Origin: CALBTQ01 sp036725605
Lineage (GTDB): Bacteria; Lernaellota; Lernaellaia; Lernaellales; Lernaellaceae
Length of the DNA stretch: 11,175 bases
NCBI GenBank assembly: GCA_036725605.1
Contig: DAIMDW010000059.1
Location: forward strand, 1-11,175
Direction: 5' to 3'
Positions 1-5,634 of the stretch are shown one piece after another. The notes beneath the pieces were generated by a model, which was not told the DNA's origin, did no database searches, and was given only the letters and a program-made list of their open reading frames with translations. A program made the translations under genes and the position numbers. Every line of letters starts with the position of its first letter. The stretch's first letter is position 1.

Positions 1-601
1 TCAGCAGATTGCCGCTGCCGACGTAGAACTGCGCGCCGCCCAGGCCCTTGATTTTTATATTGCCGGCGAAACACCACAGCGCCGAGTCGTACGCCGCTGT
101 GCTGTTGATGTCCACGATGGTTACACGATCGTTTCCCGTCCCCGCCCCATCGCAACACGCCACGGCCAACCAATCGCCGCCGGTGCCGGCCCACGCATAC
201 ACCGAGACGACGTCGTTGGAATACAGCGCTGGAGTCGACGAGCTGGTATAATCGAGTGAGAGACCTGCGTTTAAATTTCCGTTCGCCACCTGAAAATTGA
301 CGCTGGATAAATCGAGCGTGTAGAGGCCGGTTCCGTTGACGCCGATGTACAACTGACCACTGGACGCGACGTAGGCGATGCAACTGATGTTCGCTAACGT
401 TGCATACCCGACCGCCAATCCGTCGTCACTGTTGACGATGGACACGCCGGCAGCGGTGGCGTAGATAGCGCAGGCGTCGCCACCTGAGGTAAATTCCACG
501 ACATGCGAGCAAACGTTGCTCGTATGAATTACCGCGTCGCACCAAGTGGGCGACGCCGTTGTTTTATGGCCATGAAAGTTGATGTAGCCATTGGTTGCCA
601 T
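1..601 (-). CDS. Beta-propeller-like, possibly phage structural or exported protein (partial, N-terminal 200 residues)
   Basis: An open frame runs on the minus strand from an ATG at 601 to the window edge without a stop, so the C-terminus is missing. The start is set by an AGGAG 8 nt upstream (610-614). The 200 visible residues have no signal peptide and no membrane segment. They are rich in Gly, Ser, Ala, Val, Tyr and short beta-strand-like stretches, with repeating units of the kind G-x-L-Y-I-G-V-N-G-T-G-L-Y, which resemble blades of propeller or YVTN-type repeats. It is the last visible gene of a minus-strand series that begins with regulators and a holin-like protein, so a virion structural or tail-fibre-like protein is a reasonable inference. 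I do not recognise a specific family. A secreted adhesin-like protein is the main alternative. Confidence 0.7.
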   Translation of the reverse strand, partial: MATNGYINFHGHKTTASPTWCDAVIHTSNVCSHVVEFTSGGDACAIYATAAGVSIVNSDDGLAVGYATLANISCIAYVASSGQLYIGVNGTGLYTLDLSSVNFQVANGNLNAGLSLDYTSSSTPALYSNDVVSVYAWAGTGGDWLAVACCDGAGTGNDRVTIVDINSTAAYDSALWCFAGNIKIKGLGGAQFYVGSGNLL

Positions 602-633
602 TGTCAATTCTCCTAGTGCTAAGATTGTGAAAA

Positions 634-774
634 TTAATAGGAACAGTCACCGTTTTTTGTGCCGGCCCAACACGACCGTTCTGAGCAACCACAGTAGGGA
701 TAGGTCCCCGTGCCTTTGTTAGTGTCAGTGATTGACCAATACCCGAACGGCCAACCCCAAGAGGGTGACCGCAT
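634..774 (-). CDS. Possible Cys/aromatic-rich 46-residue mini-protein
   Basis: A short open frame starts with ATG at 774 inside the 3' end of the holin-like gene (50-nt overlap, different frame) and ends with TAA at 634, 32 nt before the next start. Its first part is read through the neighbouring gene and may be incidental. The part beyond that gene (about 30 residues) has four Cys in a C-x-C-x4-C-x8-C spacing, with Gly, Tyr and Trp. No good ribosome binding site precedes the ATG; only a GGCGGG lies nearby. Overlapping small genes are common in phage lysis cassettes, but this could equally be a chance frame in a spacer. Function unknown. Confidence 0.25.
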   Translation of the reverse strand: MRSPSWGWPFGYWSITDTNKGTGTYPYCGCSERSCWAGTKNGDCSY

Positions 775-955
775 AAATACCCGCCGCGGCCCACAGCACC
801 TTGATTTGCATTCGCAAGGAAGCGTCTTGAACCTGATGTTGAGAAAACAGCGTGCGAATCTCTTTCACCGATTCCTTGATCTCGCCGATGTCCTTTTTCA
901 AATACGTCATATCCGTTGAAAGATTCGCTTGATCCAGTAGAGATGTATCTTTCAC
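725..955 (-). CDS. Holin-like / XhlA-like small coiled-coil membrane protein
   Basis: The protein has 76 residues. Residues 15-37 are a charged heptad-like helix rich in K, E, I and L (coiled coil), and residues about 53-73 are one hydrophobic membrane segment (WAAAGIYAVTLLGLAVRVLV) close to the C-terminus. Coiled coil followed by one C-terminal membrane helix is the layout of XhlA-type phage haemolysin/holin partners. The family call is by architecture only. An ATG at 985 is in frame, but I chose GTG at 955 because an AGGAG sits 5 nt upstream of it. The gene follows a structured 5' leader and precedes the 601 gene, consistent with a late lysis or morphogenesis group. No endolysin is visible here. 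Confidence 0.6.
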   Translation of the reverse strand: MKDTSLLDQANLSTDMTYLKKDIGEIKESVKEIRTLFSQHQVQDASLRMQIKVLWAAAGIYAVTLLGLAVRVLVNH

Positions 956-1024
956 ATTGACTCCTGCTTTTATTCGCCACGTCACGGCGTATTTGATTGA
1001 TTGAGTCGATGTATCAACGAAACG

Positions 1025-1108
1025 TCCCTCTCAAGGGAGGGAGCGACGACCCGCTAGGGGGAAGCGGGCCGTCGCCGGTGGAGGTTTAGCGTCGTAATCA
1101 ATTACGAC
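1025..1108. repeat. Structured leader region: three inverted repeats
   Basis: Three dyads lie between the terminator and the holin-like gene. TCCCTC/GAGGGA pairs at 1025-1030 and 1037-1042. A 13-bp stem with a single mismatch pairs 1043-1055 with 1063-1075 around a 7-nt loop. A perfect 8-bp dyad GTCGTAAT-CA-ATTACGAC lies at 1091-1108. None is followed by a T run, so they do not look like ordinary terminators. They could be RNA structure in the leader of the minus-strand transcript, an operator (the 8-bp dyad), or an interspersed genomic palindrome. The gap 986-1434 holds these dyads, the terminator and the promoter listed separately, and no convincing gene. Confidence 0.5.
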
Positions 1109-1148
1109 TCTTTGCGCAACAATGGGCTTGGACGAAGGGAGATTGAGC

Positions 1149-1177
1149 AAAAAAATGGGCGGCCCGTGCCGCCCATT
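1149..1177 (-). terminator. Rho-independent terminator close to the minus-strand promoter
   Basis: On the minus strand a perfect 9-bp GC-rich stem (AATGGGCGG / CCGCCCATT, 6-nt loop, 1154-1177) is followed directly by a run of seven T residues. This is a textbook intrinsic terminator. It sits about 50 nt downstream of the predicted start of the promoter at 1205-1233, so most transcripts would end there unless readthrough or antitermination occurs. It could also simply end transcription from the two regulator genes upstream. Confidence 0.8.
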
Positions 1178-1204
1178 GCCTTTACCTTGCTGATTGTGAT
1201 GGCG

Positions 1205-1233
1205 AAGATAGTAAAACGTCCGCGCTTTGTCAA
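1205..1233 (-). promoter_or_regulatory. Sigma70-type promoter, candidate late promoter
   Basis: On the minus strand a perfect TTGACA (1228-1233) is separated by 17 nt from TATCTT (1205-1210). The region upstream is strongly A/T-rich. The start of transcription is expected near 1198, and the first element met is the terminator at 1149-1177. It would drive the holin-like gene and the gene after it if the terminator is passed. Confidence 0.7.
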
Positions 1234-1434
1234 CGAATTTTTATAAAAAAATGTCGTTTATACTCAACTGGTTGAAAAATATCAAAAAATATATTATTTG
1301 TATTGTGTTCACTTTGTTCGCTTTGGCTTTTTTGGTTTTTTGGCGTCGGCGGGAAATGAGCTGCCGTAGCAATGATTCGTAAACAATTTCGACTTGTGTA
1401 ACCCCCGGGTTTCATTCTTGTCTCCCTGAATCCT

Positions 1435-1809
1435 TTATGATTGCCGGCAGCGTATGTATTCGGCATTCAATTCCCGCATTAAGTATTGTTCGATCTTTTC
1501 CACCCAGTCGTAAGCCTTTGTGCGTCCGCAGTGCAGCAATTGGCGGACGTAGTGAATGCGCCTCCCATTCAGTAAGTAAATGAAATAGATTTCCCGTTCC
1601 TCAACGGTGAGGGCGCGATCGATGGCCAGACCGACAGCGACCCAATCAACCAAAAGGTCAGTTAGCACTCCCCGAGCTTCTCCCTTTTTATCGGGTCGTA
1701 AGCCCAATTCACCGACCACATCGATCCAATTGAGCGTGTTTGGCAACTGGCCGTTTCTTTTTAATAGATATCCCAAAACAACGGCGGAAACACTTTTTCG
1801 ATTGAACAT
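1435..1809 (-). CDS. Small phage-type regulator with C-terminal HTH, antiterminator- or sigma-region-4-like
   Basis: The protein has 124 residues from an ATG at 1809, preceded by a GGGGGA 7-8 nt upstream. A longer start at 1860 would overlap the previous gene by 17 nt and has no ribosome binding site. Residues 68-112 contain T-V-E-E-R-E-I-Y followed by two helices (HYVRQLLHCGRTKAYDWVEKIEQYL), which resembles sigma70 region 4 or phage late-gene regulators of the Q/ArpU/RinA functional class. This is resemblance of pattern, not a firm family match. It lies 34 nt after the excisionase-like gene and directly before the promoter-terminator region of the downstream genes, which suits a late activator or antiterminator. 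Regulation is probably from the shared promoter at 2175-2203. Confidence 0.6.
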   Translation of the reverse strand: MFNRKSVSAVVLGYLLKRNGQLPNTLNWIDVVGELGLRPDKKGEARGVLTDLLVDWVAVGLAIDRALTVEEREIYFIYLLNGRRIHYVRQLLHCGRTKAYDWVEKIEQYLMRELNAEYIRCRQS

Positions 1810-1843
1810 GCCGGCTTCCCCCAAGGTGAACGAGTGGTTGAAC

Positions 1844-2101
1844 TTAGTTTTGAAAATCATTGGGAAAAAGGGCGGATGCCTTGCTCAGTATGTATTGCCT
1901 GGAGAAGCGATAATGTCCTCGTTGTTCGTTGATCCGATAGCCGTCCAGAACACCTTCTTTCACCCAGCGTCGGACGGTATTTCGACTAACCCGCAATAAT
2001 TTTGCGGCATCGCCGGTGGACAAAGCATCGTTTTTCGGCTCAATTGACTTTTTGACTTGATTTTTGCGACCATTTTTGTAAGACTTGCCTGTGTTCGACA
2101 T
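1844..2101 (-). CDS. Excisionase-like MerR-type HTH DNA-binding protein
   Basis: The protein has 85 residues. After a basic, Lys/Asn-rich N-terminus, residues about 27-75 form an excisionase-type winged HTH: L-S-T-G-D-A-A-K-L-L-R-V-S-R-N-T-V-R-R-W-V-K-E-G, then a G-Y-R/G-H-Y-R-F wing. Such proteins act as Xis-type recombination directionality factors or small transcription regulators (BldC-like). The ATG at 2101 is chosen because AAGGAG lies 7 nt upstream and because an in-frame ATG at 2203 falls inside the -35 box. It is the first gene of a minus-strand pair and is divergent from the CI-type repressor. No integrase is visible in the window, so a pure regulator role is equally possible. Confidence 0.8.
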   Translation of the reverse strand: MSNTGKSYKNGRKNQVKKSIEPKNDALSTGDAAKLLRVSRNTVRRWVKEGVLDGYRINEQRGHYRFSRQYILSKASALFPNDFQN

Positions 2102-2174
2102 TGGATATCTCCTTTTGATTTGCAACCTGTTAGAATCGAGCTGACCAAAGGAAGTCGATGCCGCACCTAAGCTT

Positions 2175-2203
2175 GTTATCGCAGAACGGTACGACACTGT
2201 CAA
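2175..2203 (-). promoter_or_regulatory. Sigma70 promoter of the HTH gene pair, divergent from the repressor
   Basis: On the minus strand TTGACA (2198-2203) and GATAAC (2175-2180) are spaced by exactly 17 nt. Phased A and T tracts directly upstream (2204-2240), including a perfect palindrome AAAAAATTTTTT at 2229-2240, look like an UP element and lie between this promoter and the repressor gene. The leader to the ATG at 2101 would be about 67 nt. This intergenic region is the natural place for the repressor's operator, although no repeated operator half-site stands out. Confidence 0.7.
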
Positions 2204-2275
2204 TAAAAATCGAAAAAATTTACGAATTAAAAAATTTTTTGAATACCAAACAGATATACGGAAGAGGGGGATACG

Positions 2276-2641
2276 TTGAAGGCTCGTTTAGAATTGATAC
2301 GTGATAAATTTTATGAAGGTAAAAACGTGCTTTTTGCTGAAAAATACAATGTTTCGGAAGGTACCGTTCGTAATTGGCTGGCCGGCAAGCAAGTGCCTAA
2401 CGCGAAAATCCTTACCATGATCTGCCTGAACACCAACGTCAATTCCAAATGGTTGTTGCTGGGGGAAGGGGAGATGTGTTGCGATGAGGACAAAAGGCAA
2501 TCCGACCTTCATTTGCACGATGTGGAGGAATTGTTGGGCGTGATGATCTATTCCCCCGGTTCCGAAAAATTGTCGGCTGATTTCATCGCGCTGGCGAAGA
2601 AGGAATTGATTCGGTTGTTATCCGAAAATCAAAAACGATAA
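2276..2641 (+). CDS. CI-type phage repressor with N-terminal HTH
   Basis: The protein has 121 residues. The TTG start is supported by GAGGGGG about 5 nt upstream. Residues 1-66 form the HTH of the phage CI repressor family: a helix-turn-helix around A-E-K-Y-N-V-S-E-G-T-V-R-N-W-L-A-G-K, followed by the typical N-S-K-W-L-L-L-G-E-G-E-M tail. There is no S24 autoprotease domain. Residues 84-117 instead form a short predicted helical region that is clearly related to the N-terminus of the gene at 2650-3138 (15 of 28 aligned residues identical). It is divergent from the excisionase-like gene and convergent, with an 8-nt gap, to the pseudo-ImmA gene. It most likely represses the minus-strand promoter at 2175-2203 and perhaps itself. 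Lacking a cleavable domain, it would need a separate protease or partner for induction. Confidence 0.85.
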   Translation: MKARLELIRDKFYEGKNVLFAEKYNVSEGTVRNWLAGKQVPNAKILTMICLNTNVNSKWLLLGEGEMCCDEDKRQSDLHLHDVEELLGVMIYSPGSEKLSADFIALAKKELIRLLSENQKR

Positions 2642-2648
2642 TTTATCG
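2631..2648 (-). terminator. Weak terminator-like hairpin between convergent genes
   Basis: A 13-nt dyad (CGATAA-T-TTATCG, 2636-2648) overlaps the repressor stop codon. On the minus strand it is followed by five T. The stem is short and AT-rich, so activity as a terminator for the pseudo-ImmA gene is only possible. Confidence 0.3.
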
Positions 2649-2649
2649 C

Positions 2650-3138
2650 TCAAATATCGGAAAACAGGATCACCATACCGGCGGCCGTGACCTCATGGAT
2701 AAACGTCTGGTCCACCCCCTGCGGCCAGTTCGACAACCTGGGCAACAACTCGCGGGCGATCACAAACGAGGCGACCGTCTCCCGGTATTCGTTATCGTTC
2801 AAATTCTTGTTTATCAGCAAAAGCCATACTCCGTCGCGGGTTAGCAACCGACCGGTCCAGTCGGTGCGCCCGTCGTCGACATTCACGATGTGCAGCCCCA
2901 CTCGTTCGGCGAGTTCCAACGGATTGGAGGTGGCGTATTGCCTGGTCATTCGGGCCGTCAATTGCCGAATAACTTCATCGGTCAGATCCGTGACCTTGAG
3001 GTCAACCGGGTTATTTTTTTCGCGTATATTTTTTAGAATTTGTTTCGCAGCGCTGATGAAATGTTCTGATAGATCTTCGGAACCCTTTGAGAAAATCTGT
3101 GCGTTTAATAAAGCTTCAGCTTTGCCGATCTCCATCAT
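2650..3138 (-). CDS. IrrE/ImmA-like pseudo-peptidase with repressor-like N-terminal module
   Basis: The protein has 162 residues from ATG-ATG at 3138/3135, preceded by AGGGG; a TTG at 3171 is possible but has no ribosome binding site. Residues 8-40 match the C-terminus of the neighbouring CI-type repressor (S-K-G-S-E-D-L-S-E-H-F against S-P-G-S-E-K-L-S-A-D-F). Residues about 52-135 run parallel to the ImmA-type protein at 3238-3570: N-P-L-E-L-A-E-R, then W-T-G-R, then V-W-L-L-L-I-N, then the helix that should hold the zinc site. There HELMH is replaced by R-E-L-L-P (129-133), so both zinc His are gone. It is therefore probably catalytically dead and may bind the repressor or the active peptidase. 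The gene has its own promoter candidate (3188-3215) and is convergent with the repressor. Function inferred, not known. Confidence 0.75.
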   Translation of the reverse strand: MMEIGKAEALLNAQIFSKGSEDLSEHFISAAKQILKNIREKNNPVDLKVTDLTDEVIRQLTARMTRQYATSNPLELAERVGLHIVNVDDGRTDWTGRLLTRDGVWLLLINKNLNDNEYRETVASFVIARELLPRLSNWPQGVDQTFIHEVTAAGMVILFSDI

Positions 3139-3187
3139 CCTACCCCTATAATCAATTATCAGACCATTCAATTCATATTAAATAGTG

Positions 3188-3215
3188 TTTATAGCATAAA
3201 GGTAGGTGAATGCAA
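3188..3215 (-). promoter_or_regulatory. Extended -10 promoter candidate for the pseudo-ImmA gene
   Basis: On the minus strand TGC-TATAAA (extended -10, box at 3188-3193) lies 16 nt from TTGCAT (3210-3215). It is well placed 50 nt before the ATG at 3138 and after the stop of the upstream ImmA-like gene. Two small dyads nearby (AAGTACTT at 3214-3221 and TTACT-A-AGTAA just beyond) could be operator sequence. Confidence 0.5.
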
Positions 3216-3237
3216 GTACTTAAAATTACTAAGTAAA

Positions 3238-3570
3238 TCACCTTCTAATGATTTCATTGGCTCCAAAATCGCATAATATTTCTAAATCGTCACCGCGTGG
3301 GAGAGGATTCCGCTGGTGAATTAAAATATGCATCAATTCATGGGCGACGCCAAAGGCCCGTTCCTCTTCCGGTGATTTATGATTGATAACAATAACCCAG
3401 ATACCGGTGCGCTTATCCTGCAAGGCTCGCGCAATCCAGTTGTTGTTCCCGTTATTTATTTCATGAATCTCGATCGCCAACGCTTCCGCCAGACGATAGG
3501 GATCGTTGGTGCCGTATTTGTCAACCAAATCGCGAATCCAACGCCGGATGGTGTCTTTAGATAATGACAT
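3238..3570 (-). CDS. ImmA/IrrE-family metallopeptidase, short form
   Basis: The protein has 110 residues. Residues 22-31 carry the N-D-P-Y-R-L-A-E motif typical of the family's first helix. Residues 57-63 (IWVIVIN) are the central strand, and F-G-V-A-H-E-L-M-H (73-81) contains the HExxH zinc-peptidase site with Glu78 as the general base. E-I-L-C-D-F-G-A-N-E-I-I (97-108) fits the third-ligand helix, with Glu97. The protein ends just after this helix, so it is a minimal catalytic domain. Known family members such as ImmA of ICEBs1 cleave the element's repressor, and IrrE/DdrO works similarly. Here a CI-type repressor lies 0.6 kb away. The start ATG at 3570 has only an AAAGGA about 13 nt upstream, so translation may be weak. 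Confidence 0.8.
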   Translation of the reverse strand: MSLSKDTIRRWIRDLVDKYGTNDPYRLAEALAIEIHEINNGNNNWIARALQDKRTGIWVIVINHKSPEEERAFGVAHELMHILIHQRNPLPRGDDLEILCDFGANEIIRR

Positions 3571-3907
3571 ATGTAATAATATATCCTTTCATTGCCGACC
3601 TTTACTTGTTCCGCCATCGATTGATTAAATATGCAACCATTTTTGTCAATGGAAAAGATACAGATTCCAAGATGTTACAATTAATTTCATTTCATGATAT
3701 TCAACCGGTTCGAGGCAAGATCGTCGTTTCCCATTTTAAAACGACCGATTCATCGACCGCAATTTCGCTGAAAAGGTGACCGCGCGGTTGTCCTTTCGCG
3801 AAGGCAAATGCCGAAATTCTCCCCAACCGGATTTTCCGTTGGATCGAAAATTTTACGAATGTGGTAGGATCCGGCATGTTTTCCGTGGAAACTGCGGAGG
3901 TGCTTGG
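3571..3907. other. Intergenic stretch at the phage-like/host-like boundary
   Basis: No convincing gene is visible in these 337 bases. On the minus strand a perfect TTGACA (3644-3649) followed by A/T-rich sequence (TAATCA about 16 nt on) could be the promoter of the ImmA-like gene at 3570. Sequence up to about 3770 is A+T-richer, after which it changes to the G+C-rich style of the glycosidase gene. The frame of that glycosidase stays open upstream to 3776, but the lipoprotein signal and ribosome binding site place its start at 3908. No attachment-site repeat was recognised. Confidence 0.5.
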
Positions 3908-5518
3908 ATGAAGGTTCGGCGGACAAAATTCCTCTTTTTGTTCTGTCTCGTTGTGGTATTCGGCCTGACGGCTTGCGCCGGCGACGACCCTTCGACAAGC
4001 TCAGGGCAGGCTGATGACGATGATTCCGCCGATGGCGGGACCGACGACGATGATACGGGCGATGACGATGTCGACGACGATGCGGACGACGACGCGGATG
4101 ACGACGATACGACGCCGCCCGAGCCTTGCGATCCGCCGTGGCTCGTTGTCGAGCCGGGTAAAAAAGCGGCGATTCTCGACGAGCTCGGCCGGCAGGTGTT
4201 GCTGCGCGGCGCGAACTTCAACCACCTGGGCGATTATTTCGTCACCGACGCTTCGCTGCCGACCGTCGCCGACCTCACCGACGAGGATTGGGACGACGTG
4301 GCTGCGCTCGGCCACAACGTCATCCGCCTGGTGACCACCTGGTCGGCCTGGGAACCGGAGCGCGACGAAATCGACCTCGCCTACCTCGATCGTGTGCGCG
4401 ACGCCGTCGCCGCCGCCAAAGCGCGCGACCTGTACGTGGTCATCGACATGCACCAGGACGCCTGGTCGAAATTCGTCTTCACCCCGGCCGCCGAAACCTG
4501 CCCGGACGGCACGTCGCACCAGCGCGGCTGGGACGGCGCGCCGCTGTGGGCCACCTTCACCGACGACCAACAAACCTGCACCCCCGGCAGCCGCGAGGAC
4601 AGCCCGGCCGTCAAGCGCGCCTGGGAGAATTTCTACGCCGACCGTGACGGCATCCGCGACGAATTGGTCGAGCTGTGGACCTTCATCGTGGCGGAATTCG
4701 CCTTCGAATCGGCCGTGGCCGGGTACGATCTGCTCAACGAACCGGGCAACGGCGACAACATGATCCACACCTTCAACGGCCTGACGCAATTCACCCGCGA
4801 CGCCATTGCCGCCATCCGCGCGACCGAGGCGGCGCTCGACGCGCCCGAGCACATTATCTTCTTCGAACAGGGCGTCGTCGGCCTGCCGGTCGCCTTCGAT
4901 CTGGGCGACGACAACCTGGTCTTCGCCCCGCACAACTACGCCGAGGCCATCGGTCCATCCTTCGACGGTCTGCTCGAGCTGATGTTCCTCTACTACAACG
5001 TCATGCGCGGCCTCTATCGGGCGCCGCTGTGGGTCGGCGAGTACAACAAGTTCAGCGACCCGGCGAGCAACGACGCCTGGATGACCCGCTACGCCGAGTT
5101 GGAGGATCATTACCTGCAGGACGGCGGCGCGTGGTGGCAATGGGAGCAGGAATGCGGCGATCCGCACAACGCCATGTGGCCGCCCACGCCCGAGTGGATC
5201 GAGCAACAGCGGGAAACGTGCGGCGATGCGCGCTTTGAAATTCGCGCCTGCCTCAACCGCGCCTATCCGCGCGCCGTGCCCGGCCGCCTGACCAGCCTCG
5301 AGGCTGTGCCCTGCGACGGGCATTTAAAACTGACCGGAACGACCGCCCAATCCGGCGAGGCCGATCTGTGGATCCCCTCCGCGTCGACCGACGAACCGAC
5401 CGTCACCGGCACGGGCATCGCATCGACCCAGTTCACGCAGGTCGACGGCGGCTGGCGCGTCTTCGTAACGGTCTCCGGCGACTACTCGATCGAGGTCGCC
5501 CCGGCGGGCGTGAAATGA
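3908..5518 (+). CDS. GH5 glycoside hydrolase lipoprotein, endoglycoceramidase-like
   Basis: The protein has 536 residues. The ATG at 3908 has GGAGG 7 nt upstream. Residues 1-23 are a lipoprotein signal with lipobox L-T-A-C (Cys23), followed by an Asp-rich linker (26-72). The GH5 TIM barrel covers about 80-440: R140 in N-V-I-R-L, D-M-H-Q-D (180-184), the acid/base Glu278 in L-N-E-P, P-H-N-Y (341-344), and the nucleophile Glu378 in V-G-E-Y-N. A short beta domain closes the C-terminus after A-Y-P-R-A-V-P-G. The D-x-H-Q-D motif, the A-Y-P-R tail and the C-terminal beta-sandwich match the endoglycoceramidase-type branch of GH5, which acts on glycolipids. The exact substrate cannot be read from sequence. 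Several extra Cys (198, 224, 416, 438, 448) suggest disulfides. It is convergent with a second GH5 lipoprotein. Confidence 0.88.
   Translation: MKVRRTKFLFLFCLVVVFGLTACAGDDPSTSSGQADDDDSADGGTDDDDTGDDDVDDDADDDADDDDTTPPEPCDPPWLVVEPGKKAAILDELGRQVLLRGANFNHLGDYFVTDASLPTVADLTDEDWDDVAALGHNVIRLVTTWSAWEPERDEIDLAYLDRVRDAVAAAKARDLYVVIDMHQDAWSKFVFTPAAETCPDGTSHQRGWDGAPLWATFTDDQQTCTPGSREDSPAVKRAWENFYADRDGIRDELVELWTFIVAEFAFESAVAGYDLLNEPGNGDNMIHTFNGLTQFTRDAIAAIRATEAALDAPEHIIFFEQGVVGLPVAFDLGDDNLVFAPHNYAEAIGPSFDGLLELMFLYYNVMRGLYRAPLWVGEYNKFSDPASNDAWMTRYAELEDHYLQDGGAWWQWEQECGDPHNAMWPPTPEWIEQQRETCGDARFEIRACLNRAYPRAVPGRLTSLEAVPCDGHLKLTGTTAQSGEADLWIPSASTDEPTVTGTGIASTQFTQVDGGWRVFVTVSGDYSIEVAPAGVK
3980..4057 (+). repeat. 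78-bp segment repeated inverted at 7243-7320 (copy A)
   Basis: This segment lies just after the lipobox codons of the first GH5 gene and is 76/78 identical to the reverse complement of 7243-7320. The two differences are at 3990 and 4044. It includes the string TTCGACAAGCTCAGGGCAGG, which has the look of an interspersed genomic repeat that is translated in frame here (S-T-S-S-G-Q-A), followed by the first Asp codons of the linker. Confidence 0.9.
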
Positions 5519-5532
5519 TTTTTTCCGTCCAG

Positions 5533-5580
5533 AGCCCCGTTAGGGGCGACAGAGGGTAGCCCGGTGCGTGAGCGCCGGGG
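5533..5580. repeat. Double-hairpin palindromic repeat (REP-like), copy 1
   Basis: Two adjacent hairpins lie 15 nt after the first GH5 stop codon: GCCCC-gtta-GGGGC (5534-5547) and CCCGGTGC-gtga-GCGCCGGG (5560-5579, one G-T pair). The first 20 bases match 11156-11175 at the right edge of the window in 18 of 20 positions. Such hairpin pairs are typical of REP-like extragenic repeats. They may also stop or protect the transcript 3' end, although no T run follows. Confidence 0.7.
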
Positions 5581-5634
5581 AGGGGAAATCCGGGACATAG
5601 TGGCTGATTTACAAACCAGGTATTGTCAAAAAGG

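Noticed and set aside
564..980. 138-residue minus frame across the holin-like gene and its neighbour
   Set aside because: It overlaps two better-supported genes with good ribosome binding sites and shows no domain.
1230..1466. 78-residue minus frame in the AT-rich gap
   Set aside because: It ends inside the -35 box of the promoter at 1205-1233, has no ribosome binding site or domain, and overlaps the end of the regulator gene.
3564..3779. 71-residue plus frame divergent from the ImmA-like gene
   Set aside because: No ribosome binding site, no domain, and it covers the probable promoter of the ImmA-like gene.
4001..5323. 440-residue open frame antisense to the first GH5 gene
   Set aside because: The composition (Val, Gly, Arg, Ala) is that of an antisense shadow in G+C-rich sequence. 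The sense frame has catalytic motifs and a signal peptide.
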